Assembly (NCBI RefSeq): GCF_015326965.1
Contig: NZ_CP017659.1
Location: 4,313,501 to 4,377,500 of the forward strand
DNA length: 64,000 bases
From: Paenibacillus sp. JZ16
GTDB lineage: Bacteria > Bacillota > Bacilli > Paenibacillales > Paenibacillaceae
Direction of reading: 5' to 3'
The notes under the pieces: model-generated
What the model was told of the DNA's origin: nothing
What the model saw: the letters and a program-made list of their open reading frames with translations, nothing else
The model's database searches: none
Shown here: piece after piece, positions 29,472 through 37,654 of the stretch
Position numbering within the stretch: the stretch's first letter is position 1
How the letters are laid out: each line of letters opens with the position of its first letter
Translations under genes and position numbers: made by a program

Positions 29472-30230
29472 ATAACTACCTCCTTTTTCCTTTATCGTTT
29501 GGATAATGGAGGCGGAATATGCATAATAAGACTAACAACATGGAGCTTCCACTGCTTGTACGCTTGTATCCCTGGAGTGGACATCATAAAATTGAAAGGT
29601 TTCTGCAACTTTTATGTAATCACAATATTAAATTTTCTATGCCACTCTGTCGTGGCAATGTTCTTCTATCATGTTTGTATACGATAGACATCATTCTCAA
29701 TTATGAAAGCATGGGGTCTACTTAAATCGTTCTCTTTTTTTAGGTATCTTTTCGAGGGTATATTACTTTCAAAGTGGAGATCGCCCCAGCGCTCATTTGA
29801 TGAGCTGATACATACCTATATATAATAGAAGGAATTTTTTCAGATTGCTTCTTTTTCACCCTCATAACCGGTTTTTTATTTCTTACATGGAGTACTCCGT
29901 TATGTATAAAAATGTATTGCTTACAATAGACACTGTCCGTTTAAAGAAGACATCATTTCAGGGCTTTAAAACTGGAAAGCTTTACACCAGGCTTGTATTT
30001 GTCGGCAGCTATTTTTCTTCTTTAGTGTACACTCTGGGGAGACACGATTCTTCCGTGGAGACATTATGCGTCCCATCATTTGGATAACTCCGTTTCACGC
30101 CGAAATGAATTTTTCTTTAAAGCCCTGAGCTTTTATACTTGTGATTTACGCAGTGTTTACTTGTGAGACTGACTCTAACAATTCTCATCACATTACTCAC
30201 GAAGCCTACCCTGGGCTCTACCATAATAAA
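29472..30230. other. Intergenic region, no supported gene
   Basis: Short open frames lack ribosome sites. A 12-bp inverted repeat (CAGGGCTTTAAA at 29959-29970 and TTTAAAGCCCTG at 30116-30127), plus a nearby TCATTTC/GAAATGA pair, could close a structured element of about 170 bases. Confidence 0.4.
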
Positions 30231-30266
30231 AAAGCGGACCAGCCTATGATTAGGCTGGTCCGCTTT
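30231..30266 (-). terminator. Terminator of rpsF-ssb-rpsR
   Basis: Perfect 16-bp stem (AAAGCGGACCAGCCTA) with a 4-nt loop, followed by TTTTATTATGG on the minus strand. Confidence 0.92.
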
Positions 30267-30277
30267 GACACAAATGA

Positions 30278-30550
30278 TTACTCAGTTGTGTATGGAAGCA
30301 ATGCGATTTGACGGGAGCGTTTGATCGCAATCGTCAGGGCACGCTGATATTTAGCGCTAGTACCTGTTACACGACGAGGCAAGATTTTTCCGCGCTCGCT
30401 GATGAATTTCTTGAGCAGGTCTGTATCTTTATAGTCAATGTGAGTAATTTTGTTCACAGTGAAGAAACATACTTTACGACGCTTGTTGCGGCCGCCGCGG
30501 CGTGCCGGTCTTTTGTCGTTGTCTCCGCCTTCTCTTTGTTTAAAAGCCAT
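30278..30550 (-). CDS. rpsR: 30S ribosomal protein bS18
   Basis: Small-subunit protein (90 aa) with a basic Arg/Lys-rich N terminus ([18 protein letters not shown]) and the conserved core [23 protein letters not shown]. It binds 16S rRNA with bS6. Third gene of the rpsF-ssb-rpsR operon, as in Bacillus. Confidence 0.98.
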   Translation of the reverse strand: MAFKQREGGDNDKRPARRGGRNKRRKVCFFTVNKITHIDYKDTDLLKKFISERGKILPRRVTGTSAKYQRALTIAIKRSRQIALLPYTTE

Positions 30551-30571
30551 GTGTTGTCAGTCCTTTCCGTA

Positions 30572-31066
30572 TTAAAATGGCAAATCATCATCCGAAATAT
30601 CGATCGGTTTTCCTTCATCGGAAAAAGGATCCTGATTGTTGTTTCGCGAGTAGTTATTGTTCCCGCGGTTTCCGCCACTGCTATTGCTGTTGCTTCCTCC
30701 GCTAAACGATGATTCCTCACGATTTCCTCCGCCACCGCTTGTTTCACGGTTTGACTCCAAGAAGCGAACATTATCGGCAATGACTTCGGTGACGTATACA
30801 CGCTTACCTTCGTTATTCTCGTAATTCCGCACTTGAATGCGCCCTTCTACAGCCGTCAGACGGCCTTTACGCAGATAGTTTGCACAAGTCTCCGCAAGCT
30901 GTCTCCAGGTCACGACCGGAATGAAATCCGCTTCGCGCTCCCCGCCTTGTCCGGTAAACGGACGATCGACAGCAAGTGTAAATTGCGTTACAGCAACACC
31001 TGAAGGAGTATATCGCAGCTCGGGATCCTTAGTCAGTCGGCCAATCAAAATGACACGGTTCAACAA
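30572..31066 (-). CDS. ssb: Single-stranded DNA-binding protein
   Basis: Coats single-stranded DNA at forks and recruits repair proteins (164 aa). The N-terminal OB fold (about 1-106) has [21 protein letters not shown], and the linker (about 107-150) is Gly/Asn/Ser-rich. The C-terminal acidic tip DISDDDLPF is intact; this is the docking site for partner proteins. Located between rpsF and rpsR in the classical Firmicutes order. Confidence 0.98.
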   Translation of the reverse strand: MLNRVILIGRLTKDPELRYTPSGVAVTQFTLAVDRPFTGQGGEREADFIPVVTWRQLAETCANYLRKGRLTAVEGRIQVRNYENNEGKRVYVTEVIADNVRFLESNRETSGGGGNREESSFSGGSNSNSSGGNRGNNNYSRNNNQDPFSDEGKPIDISDDDLPF

Positions 31067-31114
31067 TCCAATCCCCTCCTTAGAACGAAATCAATTACAA
31101 AGTTTATTTACGTA

Positions 31115-31399
31115 TTAAGCAACGTCGTTCGTGATGAGATAACGAATAACTTCGTCAGAAATCTTCATGAGACGCTCAAGCTCAGCTACAACTTCAGGTG
31201 TTGCGTTGAAGTTTACCAGAACGTAGACGCCATCACGGAATTTCTTGATCTCATACGCAAGACGGCGTTTACCCATTACGTCATGCTTTGTAATTTCTCC
31301 GCCGTTGGAGATGATGCCTTGGAATTTATCGACTGCAGCTTGAACAGCTTCTTGTTCAATGTCAGGACGAATAATGTACATCACTTCATATTTGCGCAT
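31115..31399 (-). CDS. rpsF: 30S ribosomal protein bS6
   Basis: Small-subunit protein (94 aa) beginning MRKYEVMYIIRPDIEQE, with a RRLAYEIKKFRDGVYVLVNF core. The ATG at 31399 follows AAGGAGGTGAAACAT; an open frame extending 24 codons upstream is the leader and should not be translated. First gene of rpsF-ssb-rpsR, preceded by a promoter and an S6:S18-like RNA element. Confidence 0.98.
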   Translation of the reverse strand: MRKYEVMYIIRPDIEQEAVQAAVDKFQGIISNGGEITKHDVMGKRRLAYEIKKFRDGVYVLVNFNATPEVVAELERLMKISDEVIRYLITNDVA

Positions 31400-31417
31400 A
31401 TGTTTCACCTCCTTATG

Positions 31418-31458
31418 GACTTCGGCCCTCAATCTCTGTTGAGAGCAAGGAGCGAGTC
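31418..31458 (-). promoter_or_regulatory. S6:S18-type leader element of rpsF
   Basis: On the minus strand, GACU...AGUC encloses a hairpin CUCUCAA-CAGAGA-UUGAGGG followed directly by CCGA. This fits the general form of the rpsF-operon leader in which bS6:bS18 recognise a CCG bulge and repress translation. An alternative stem, GCGAGT-TAG-ACTCGC (31452-31466), would compete with the outer pair. Assignment is from memory of the motif; covariance search not run. Confidence 0.55.
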
Positions 31459-31474
31459 TAACTCGCACCATAAT

Positions 31475-31503
31475 ACTATATCAGAACGGGTGATCGGATG
31501 CAA
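31475..31503 (-). promoter_or_regulatory. rpsF operon SigA promoter
   Basis: On the minus strand TTGCAT (31498-31503), 17 bases, then TATAGT (31475-31480), about 10 bases upstream of the structured leader. Confidence 0.75.
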
Positions 31504-31637
31504 GTTTCTTTTCGGTGCTGAATCTGCGCTCTTCCCTTTATTTCCGCGCCTTTCTCACTTTCCCTGCAATGATTTAGGGTCCAATGGCGCATGATAATAC
31601 ATGCAGTCCATCCATCATAATGAGGAGGAAATTCACA

Positions 31638-31832
31638 ATGGGAGAACAGTCCGAATTTCGTGCGGGTGACAAAGCCCCAAACAACGGTATTTATATGGAA
31701 GTGGGCGTCAGAGACCACATCATGGGGATCGAAAACCCACGTCAAATTAAAATGAGCAAAGGCGATACCTTTCCCGAAACCCAAAATGATGATCGTGTAT
31801 GGTTAAACAAACGCCGAGTGCAGCCTAAGTAA
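31638..31832 (+). CDS. yjzC: YjzC family small protein
   Basis: A 64-aa protein resembling B. subtilis YjzC: FRAGDKAPNNGIYMEVG, then NPRQIKMSKGDTFPETQNDDRVW and a basic tail. The function is unknown. The ATG at 31638 follows TGAGGAGGAAATTCAC; the frame extends upstream without a start signal. It is on the plus strand, diverging from rpsF. Confidence 0.85.
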   Translation: MGEQSEFRAGDKAPNNGIYMEVGVRDHIMGIENPRQIKMSKGDTFPETQNDDRVWLNKRRVQPK

Positions 31833-31858
31833 TAGCCCGAAGTGATCAGCTTCAGGAG

Positions 31859-31895
31859 CCTGTGCACATCGTGTCTACGGCATCTTGTGCACAGG
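31859..31895 (+). terminator. Hairpin downstream of yjzC
   Basis: Perfect 10-bp inverted repeat CCTGTGCACA/TGTGCACAGG with a 17-nt loop, 27 bases past the stop. There is no T run, so it may be a weak terminator or a protein site. Confidence 0.4.
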
Positions 31896-32020
31896 GAGTT
31901 GTCAGAACATTGCTTGAAAACTGTCAGCTAATCCATGAAAACTAAACATTTAATGTTGGGATTTTCATCCAGTGAAATTCGCATGTATACAAACCGACCT
32001 TTATGCGCACATTATAATCA

Positions 32021-32242
32021 GGCGGTGCATGAGAGAGGTGTGGTTCCGTTGAACGTTGCAGCAGAACGACGCATGAGGTTTCTGATCGTCACACGGATTG
32101 CAAGCTGAGGAAATGAGCCGAATGCTTGACCGCTTGGACAAGTGAAGCTATTGACAAGGTTCGCAGAAGTGCTGATAAAATGATTCCAATTCACAAGCAC
32201 CGCCTACCCAGAAAGAAGGGCCCAATCGGGCCCTTCTTTTTT
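32021..32242 (+). ncRNA. Candidate structured non-coding RNA
   Basis: A perfect TATAAT at 32013-32018 is followed at once by GGCGGTGC (32021-32028), which pairs with GCACCGCC (32197-32204). A strong terminator (32212-32242) comes 8 bases later. Possible inner stems: GTGTG/CACAC, CAGAA/TTCTG, CAAGC/GCTTG, CGAA/TTCG. No open frame with a ribosome site lies inside, and no plus-strand gene follows for over 2 kb, so a riboswitch is unlikely. No clear -35 is visible. It does not match SRP RNA, tmRNA, RNase P RNA or 6S RNA as I know them. Confidence 0.5.
32212..32242 (+). terminator. Terminator of the candidate ncRNA
   Basis: AGAAGGGCCC-AATC-GGGCCCTTCT followed by TTTTT on the plus strand. Confidence 0.88.
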
Positions 32243-32283
32243 CGTTCAAAGCTCGGGACCTTTGCTCATGCTTGTAGCAACGA

Positions 32284-32320
32284 AAAACACCCCCACAGAT
32301 CGTCTGCATGAGGGTGTTTT
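32284..32320 (-). terminator. Terminator downstream of tRNA-Ser
   Basis: AAAACACCC/GGGTGTTTT stem, T run on the minus strand, 85 bases past the tRNA 3' end. Confidence 0.75.
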
Positions 32321-32404
32321 ATTCAAGGGCGCTTTACAGCTTAACGCCTAACTTATGTATCAAACATCGTTTATATCCATAACAGCGGAACTTTCAACGA
32401 TTGG

Positions 32405-32495
32405 TGGCGGAAAGGGTGGGATTCGAACCCACGCACGCCTTGCGACGCCTAGCTGATTTCGAGTCAGCCCCCTTGGGCCTCTTGGGTACCTTTCC
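32405..32495 (-). tRNA. tRNA-Ser(CGA)
   Basis: Class II tRNA of 91 nt with encoded CCA. Acceptor GGAAAGG/CCTTTCC, discriminator G, anticodon stem GCTGA/TCAGC with loop CTCGAAA (anticodon CGA, reading UCG), a long variable arm (TAGGCGTCGCAAGGCGT) typical of serine, and T arm GTGGGTTCGAATCCCAC. Confidence 0.97.
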
Positions 32496-32601
32496 ACAGC
32501 AGAATTGATTATATCATGGAAACGTTATCTGGTCAATAGCTTGTCGATCTCGCTGTTCCTTGGATTTCAATGACCGCTTGGAACGCTTAGGAGAGGAGAT
32601 A

Positions 32602-32823
32602 TTACGGTGTATCTCCCGCCCCTTCCGTCTCCTGAGCCGAACGCAAAACCTTCTTCATATTCTTCTCAAACTTTACACGGGGAATCAACACGCTATGCTG
32701 ACACTTGGTACATTTGATCCGAATATCCATCCCCATGCGAATAATCTCCATCTCATTATTTCCACAGGGATGAGGCTTCTTCATCTGAACGATATCCCCT
32801 AACTGAAATACCTTGCGCTCCAT
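32602..32823 (-). CDS. DUF951 family protein
   Basis: A 73-aa protein with the DUF951 pattern: an N-terminal GDIVQMKKPHPCG, then IRMGMDIRIKCTKCQHSVLIPR. The CTKC pair with the earlier Cys suggests a small metal-binding or SH3-like fold. Function unknown. In Bacillales the family sits beside mscS, parB and ychF genes near the origin; here mscS is next, 70 bases upstream. Confidence 0.88.
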   Translation of the reverse strand: MERKVFQLGDIVQMKKPHPCGNNEMEIIRMGMDIRIKCTKCQHSVLIPRVKFEKNMKKVLRSAQETEGAGDTP

Positions 32824-32892
32824 GGCTATCGCTCCCTTTTACTTCTCTATTACTTCTTCTATCTATTATATATCATTGGATAACCGGTTAGA

Positions 32893-33780
32893 TCAAGCCT
32901 GAACGCGTTCTTGTCCCATATCCCGTGCTTCAATAGCCTGTTTGATATCCGTAAATATCTGGCGCTCCACATACTCTCTTGCATTGGGATTGCATTCCGC
33001 CACTATACGAACAACATATTCAGAAGTATTCAATGACTGGATTCCTAATACATCCGGTGTCCGCTGGACCTCTGGGCGTCGGTCCATGATTCCCGTAAGA
33101 GCCGACTGAATTAGCGTAATCGTATCCTTCACCTGCTGGTCGTTCTTTACGGGCAAATCTACAATGGCTAATGAATTGGAAAGGGAGTAATTCGTGACGC
33201 TGGTAATCATTCCGTTCGGAATAATATAGGTCTCTCCATTCAATCCTTTAACTCGCGATGTGCGAAGTCCGATCATTTCAACAGTTCCCCGGTACTCACC
33301 ACTCTTGATTACGTCGCCTACTGCAAACTGATCCTCGAATATAATGAAGAATCCGGTAATAACATCCCTCACTAAACTCTGTGCACCAAAACCTATGGCA
33401 AGGCCAAGTACCCCGGCACCGGCTAACAGTGGCCCTAACTTGAAGTTGAACTCTGAGAGAATGATCAAAATCATAACAAAGTTGCACACAACAGAGGTTA
33501 CATTTTTTAGCAACTCCCCTACCGTGACAAACCGTCTTGAGTTCACTTGAATTCGGCTCTTCTCCTGCCTAAGGATAAACTGATCAATCATCTTATACAC
33601 AACTCGTATCACGAGACGCGTCAGAATAAAAATGATAATGACCCGAATGCCGGATGACAGGATATTCATCCACATCTCTTCATTCGTTAACCATCTCCAT
33701 ATCTGATCCTTCAAACCCTCAGCCTCCTCAGCCAATATCTCTAAATTTACATCCCCAGATAAGTAACTAAAGCCCCTCAT
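32893..33780 (-). CDS. MscS-family mechanosensitive ion channel
   Basis: Small-conductance channel subunit (295 aa) that relieves turgor on osmotic downshock. Membrane helices lie at about 38-58, 90-110 and 115-145; the last is the pore helix with GAGVLGLAIGFGAQSLVRD. The beta domain follows (GDVIKSGEYRGTVEMIGLR, IPNGMI). The ATG at 33780 has GGAGG 9 nt upstream; the open frame continues 37 codons further with no start signal. It lies 16 bases after the DUF3343 gene. Confidence 0.93.
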   Translation of the reverse strand: MRGFSYLSGDVNLEILAEEAEGLKDQIWRWLTNEEMWMNILSSGIRVIIIFILTRLVIRVVYKMIDQFILRQEKSRIQVNSRRFVTVGELLKNVTSVVCNFVMILIILSEFNFKLGPLLAGAGVLGLAIGFGAQSLVRDVITGFFIIFEDQFAVGDVIKSGEYRGTVEMIGLRTSRVKGLNGETYIIPNGMITSVTNYSLSNSLAIVDLPVKNDQQVKDTITLIQSALTGIMDRRPEVQRTPDVLGIQSLNTSEYVVRIVAECNPNAREYVERQIFTDIKQAIEARDMGQERVQA

Positions 33781-33796
33781 CCCTGATGTCCTCCCC

Positions 33797-34051
33797 TTAC
33801 TCTTCGATGTTGATATACTTCTCGTTGTTATCCAACGCAAAGATACCCCGGATCTCCACATGCTCCTGTCGGATGATCGCTTGAACATCATTTAACGCAT
33901 CAGGCGGGAATTGAATCGATAATGCACAGCCAGCCGTAATCTCTTTTGGTGTAGGAAAAAGATCAATTTCGATATCCGCGTACTCCAGCAGCATTTCTGC
34001 ACGCAGCGCCTGCTGGGTGGAATCAAATGCGATCAACATCGCGCCTTCCAC
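33797..34051 (-). CDS. DUF3343 family protein (putative Se/S carrier-like)
   Basis: A small alpha/beta protein with MLIAFDSTQQALRAEMLLEYADIEIDLFPTPKEITAGCALSI; the TPKEITAGC stretch with its Cys is the family hallmark. Members are often found near cysteine desulfurases and selenium genes and are proposed to carry sulfur or selenium. The GTG at 34051, with GGAGGGGG upstream, gives 84 aa, the usual length. Starts further upstream (up to 34150) cannot be excluded. A cysteine-desulfurase-family gene lies 1.4 kb upstream on the same strand. Confidence 0.8.
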   Translation of the reverse strand: MEGAMLIAFDSTQQALRAEMLLEYADIEIDLFPTPKEITAGCALSIQFPPDALNDVQAIIRQEHVEIRGIFALDNNEKYINIEE

Positions 34052-34311
34052 TGCCCCGTCCCCCTCCATCATGGCTATCATTTTCTCTAATTTCTTCTCA
34101 TCATCATTCCCAATGATTAAGAGTTTTATATAAACCTTTTCATAGATCAAGTATATTCATATACCTCATTCTGCCCAGGCACATTCCTTATCCTGAGAAC
34201 ATTCTTCTGTCCGAGTTGAATTTAAATCACATTTTAAGCGAATCCCAAAGTATAAAAACAGTCTTTCATCCATATACTGATACTACCAAATGCAGACGAA
34301 AGGAAGATTCT

Positions 34312-34917
34312 ATGAACCGTCTATCTAAAATCACGTCTCGCCCGGAGGCTTCCAGCTTAAAAATACCACACACGGACCCTAATATCCATTCTGCTATTAT
34401 ACATCGCTTGCTCTTCCATCTATCTGACGCCCGTATTCAGCATCGTCCGCTTGTCATTGTCTGCATCGGTACCGACCGTTCTACCGGCGATTGTCTGGGA
34501 CCCCTTGTCGGCACCTCGCTTGCACGCTACAACAGTCCCCTGTTTCATCTCTATGGCACGCTGGACGAGCCTGTCCACGCCATGAATCTGAAGGATACAC
34601 TAACGGCGATATATGAAAAATTCGACAACCCTTTTGTGATCGGCATTGATGCGTGTCTGGGGCAATCATCAAGTGTAGGCTCTATTCAGATATCCGATGG
34701 CCCTCTAAAGCCCGGAGCTGGCGTACATAAAGAATTACCGCCGGTCGGCGATATCCACGTAACGGGCATCGTCAATGTCGGCGGCTTTATGGAATACTTC
34801 GTATTGCAGAACACTCGCTTAAGCTTGGTCATGCGGTTGTCCGATATTATTGCAACCTGCCTATTTGCAGGCATTAAAGAGTGGAACCGTTCTACCCTTC
34901 TTGCAGCGCAAGAGTGA
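34312..34917 (+). CDS. yyaC: YyaC family spore protease-like protein (DUF1256)
   Basis: A 201-aa protein of the YyaC family, made in the forespore in Bacillus and structurally similar to the GPR spore protease. Motifs: VIVCIGTDRSTGDCLGPLVGT, VIGIDACLG, GPLKPGAGVHKELPPVGDIHVTGIVNVGGFM. The ATG at 34312 follows AAAGGAAGATTCT. It is transcribed opposite to its neighbours, and its last 26 bases overlap the 3' end of the DUF4446 gene on the other strand. Confidence 0.93.
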   Translation: MNRLSKITSRPEASSLKIPHTDPNIHSAIIHRLLFHLSDARIQHRPLVIVCIGTDRSTGDCLGPLVGTSLARYNSPLFHLYGTLDEPVHAMNLKDTLTAIYEKFDNPFVIGIDACLGQSSSVGSIQISDGPLKPGAGVHKELPPVGDIHVTGIVNVGGFMEYFVLQNTRLSLVMRLSDIIATCLFAGIKEWNRSTLLAAQE

Positions 34918-35392
34918 CGGCCTCTTTTTCTTCCGGAGACAATGGATATTTGGACTGCCCATCCTTCAGTGGTTTAGCGTACACATAGGAGCTCTCCCGG
35001 TTATGCAGACCGGTCAGCACGATCCCTTCCTCTTGTTCACTGAGAATAGCCAGGGAGAAGCTCATTTCGTTCCCCCGCTCGCCAAACGCATTGTATCGTA
35101 CGATACCAACCTTGGACTTCATTCCTTTCAAACTGCCGCTGATCGTATCCAGCATTTTTTGATGATGGGCATGGCCCTCTTCAATCTCATCCATTTGGAT
35201 TTTCAGTTGGACCAACAGTGATTCAATATCTTCTACCCCACTGCCTGCCATCATCGCATCATAACGACGCTTCATTTTACGCAGTTTTGTCCCTTGAACA
35301 ATTAAAGTTATCCATAAGATCAAGATGATCATGACCATTCCGACGACAAACCAATGAAGCTGCTCCATGATCAATTCATTTAATTCAGACAT
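34892..35392 (-). CDS. DUF4446 family membrane-anchored protein
   Basis: A 166-aa protein with one N-terminal membrane helix (about 10-32), a basic stretch (RKMKRRYDAM), a predicted coiled coil (about 55-90) and a small beta-rich C-terminal domain with VRYNAFGERGNEMSFSLAIL and GIVLTGLHNRESSYVYAKP. These are the DUF4446 features; function unknown. The start at 35392 has AGGAAGGAAG upstream. The family commonly neighbours parB and yyaC in Bacillales, as here. Its 3' end overlaps yyaC convergently by 26 bases. Confidence 0.85.
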   Translation of the reverse strand: MSELNELIMEQLHWFVVGMVMIILILWITLIVQGTKLRKMKRRYDAMMAGSGVEDIESLLVQLKIQMDEIEEGHAHHQKMLDTISGSLKGMKSKVGIVRYNAFGERGNEMSFSLAILSEQEEGIVLTGLHNRESSYVYAKPLKDGQSKYPLSPEEKEAVTLALQEG

Positions 35393-35430
35393 GCTTTCTT
35401 CCTTCCTCTTCTCCATCTTGATCTATTTGA

Positions 35431-36579
35431 TTATCTATGAATTTCCGCAATCGCCTTTCGCATGAGCTCTACTTCGTCACGGCTAGTAGATATCCCCACA
35501 CTCGCTCTGACTGCACCTGTCTGTTCCGTGCCTGATGCCATATGAGCAAGCGGTGTGCAATGAAAACCAGCACGCACGGCAATCCCATATTCCCGGTCCA
35601 GTCGAAAAGCTAACTCGGACGCGCTGTATCGCTCTGACACAAAAGCTACGATACCTGTCCTCGCTTGACCAAGTGCAGGACCTAATATTCGAAGGCCTCC
35701 TACCTCTTGCAGACCCTCAATCATATATTGGGTTAGCTCCCATTCGTGTTGGTAAATATGCTGCGGTGTCCATTCAAGCACCTTCTTCACACCCGCTTGC
35801 AGTCCCGCATGTCCAATCGTGTTAGGCGTCCCTGCCTCATATCGATCCGGACGTACCGTCGGCTGTTCAATAGCCTCTGATTGACTCCCTGTGCCTCCGT
35901 GCAGTAATGGTTCCAGATCAATATCAGGCGAGATATACAACCCGCCTGTTCCTTGCGGCCCCAGAAGCCCTTTGTGCCCCGGAAAAGCCAACATACCTAC
36001 ATGCATCGCCTCCACATGAATATCCAGCATACCGGCACTCTGGGCAGCATCCACGAGCAGTACAGCCCCTTTTCTCTTCACCAGTTCTCCGATTTCAACG
36101 AGAGGAATGATGGAACCAAGAAGGTTGGAGCTGTGACTACACACAACAAGCCTAGTATTAGAACGAAAAGCTCCCTCTATTAGTTGCAGATCAAGCTGAC
36201 CTTCCTCATCGACAGGAATATAGTCTACTTGTACCCCTCGGGTGCGTTTCAAATACTCTAACGGTCTTCGCACTGAATTATGTTCAATCATGGTAGCAAT
36301 CACATGATCGCCTTCACGCAAATACCCTTTGATCGCTAAGTTCAACGCTTCTGTTGTATTCGATGTCAGTGCAATATCGTTAGGATTCTTTACCCCAAAC
36401 AAGTCTGCGAGCGTCCTCCGTGTTCCATAGAGCACACGGGAAGCTTTCACCGCCATCCGGTGACTCCCACGTCCCGGGTTTGCAGCCGCCTCTTCCATCG
36501 CCTTTCTCATCGCCTCAAATACTTGAGGCGGCTTTGGCCACGAAGTGGCTGCATGATCCAGATAAACGATCGGGTCCAT
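35431..36579 (-). CDS. Cysteine desulfurase family aminotransferase (class V)
   Basis: PLP enzyme related to NifS/SufS (382 aa), expected to release sulfur or selenium from cysteine or selenocysteine. It starts MDPIVYLDHAATSWPKP. PLP lysine region: FPGHKGLLGPQGTG. Active-site cysteine region: AGFHCTPLAH. Conserved LSSNTTEALN-type phosphate loop: LTSNTTEALN. ATG 36579 follows GAAGGTG; the frame extends 21 codons upstream without a signal. A DUF3343 gene downstream supports a sulfur/selenium transfer role, but no IscU or SufU scaffold is nearby. Confidence 0.93.
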   Translation of the reverse strand: MDPIVYLDHAATSWPKPPQVFEAMRKAMEEAAANPGRGSHRMAVKASRVLYGTRRTLADLFGVKNPNDIALTSNTTEALNLAIKGYLREGDHVIATMIEHNSVRRPLEYLKRTRGVQVDYIPVDEEGQLDLQLIEGAFRSNTRLVVCSHSSNLLGSIIPLVEIGELVKRKGAVLLVDAAQSAGMLDIHVEAMHVGMLAFPGHKGLLGPQGTGGLYISPDIDLEPLLHGGTGSQSEAIEQPTVRPDRYEAGTPNTIGHAGLQAGVKKVLEWTPQHIYQHEWELTQYMIEGLQEVGGLRILGPALGQARTGIVAFVSERYSASELAFRLDREYGIAVRAGFHCTPLAHMASGTEQTGAVRASVGISTSRDEVELMRKAIAEIHR

Positions 36580-36682
36580 GATATTCACCTTCATTTTCGC
36601 CGTATTGGTGTCTCTTAACAGGATATGTCCAAATATCTCCAAGTTCGGAGTATCAAGGCTATGGCTTCACGTTTAGTTAAAT

Positions 36683-36725
36683 AAAGACATATCTCATTCC
36701 CATACAGGAACGTCGACATGTCTTT
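36683..36725 (-). terminator. Terminator downstream of parB
   Basis: AAAGACAT/ATGTCTTT ends with a 27-nt loop. T-rich on both sides (TTTATTTAA on the minus strand, TTGGTTTTT on the plus strand). Confidence 0.5.
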
Positions 36726-36814
36726 GGTTTTTAATCGCACTCATTTGCTGTTCAACCATTTGTGACTCAACCCATTACGCATGATAGTTTCTTCTTCAAC
36801 AGCACCACGGCTCT

Positions 36815-37654
36815 TTATTGAAGAAGTTCCAACAATCGCTCCAGGTCCTGTTTACTATAGTAATTAAGCTCAATCTTCCCTTTATCCTTATTGTGCTTAA
36901 TTTTTACCGTAGTTTTAAAACGTTCTCTTAGATCCTCTTCCAGATGATCGATATAAGGATCTCTATTCTTAACCTTAGGCTTTGCTTTATCCGTTGGTTT
37001 GCGATCCAGATTCTTAACCGCTTCCTCTAATTCACGGACACTCCACTCTTGCTCCACACACTGTTTTGCCAACTGTTTAACAAGAATGGGATCCTTAATT
37101 CCAACGATCGCCCGGGCATGTCCCATAGATAATGTTCCACGTGAAACATTGTCCTTCACTTCTTCAGGTAGAGAAAGCAATCGCAAAAAGTTAGCGATGT
37201 GTGAACGAGACTTCCCCACCTTCAATGACAGCTCTTCTTGTGTTAAGGAAAATTGTTCCATCAAGCCTTGGTAAGCTACAGCAATCTCCATGGCGTTCAG
37301 GTTCTCCCGCTGCAGGTTCTCGATCAGGGCAATTTCCATGACTTGTTGATCGCTAAATGATCGAACCACTGCCGGTATCGTTGCTTTGCCGCAATATTGG
37401 GACGCCCGGAATCTGCGCTCCCCGGCAATAATCTCATACCCTTTCAGCACACTGCGGACGATAATCGGTTGGATAACTCCATGCTGGCGGATCGATTCCG
37501 CCAATTCCTGGATAGCCTCATCGTTAAATGTCTTGCGCGGCTGATACGGATTCGCTCGCAATTGACTAAGCGGAATTTCCACTACCTTGTCATCATCATG
37601 AATAGACAAAGATGGAATAAGCGCATCCAGCCCTTTTCCCAATCGTTTACTCAT
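36815..37654 (-). CDS. parB: ParB (Spo0J) centromere-binding CTPase
   Basis: Binds parS, spreads as a CTP-dependent clamp and loads SMC for origin segregation (279 aa). N-terminal CTP-binding region: VVEIPLSQLRANPYQPRKTFN and the GERRFRA box. Middle helix-turn-helix: LSLKVGKSRSHIANFLRLLSLP. C-terminal dimerisation domain ends YYSKQDLERLLELL. It overlaps the end of parA by eight bases. A perfect parS lies inside the gene at 37133-37148. Confidence 0.97.
   Translation of the reverse strand: MSKRLGKGLDALIPSLSIHDDDKVVEIPLSQLRANPYQPRKTFNDEAIQELAESIRQHGVIQPIIVRSVLKGYEIIAGERRFRASQYCGKATIPAVVRSFSDQQVMEIALIENLQRENLNAMEIAVAYQGLMEQFSLTQEELSLKVGKSRSHIANFLRLLSLPEEVKDNVSRGTLSMGHARAIVGIKDPILVKQLAKQCVEQEWSVRELEEAVKNLDRKPTDKAKPKVKNRDPYIDHLEEDLRERFKTTVKIKHNKDKGKIELNYYSKQDLERLLELLQ
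37133..37148. promoter_or_regulatory. parS site within parB
   Basis: TGTTCCACGTGAAACA, a full match to the Bacillus consensus TGTTNCACGTGAAACA. Confidence 0.97.

Noticed and set aside
29845..30087. 80-codon open frame between the SRAP gene and rpsR
   Set aside because: A TATAAT-like sequence lies upstream, but there is no ribosome site and no recognisable fold.
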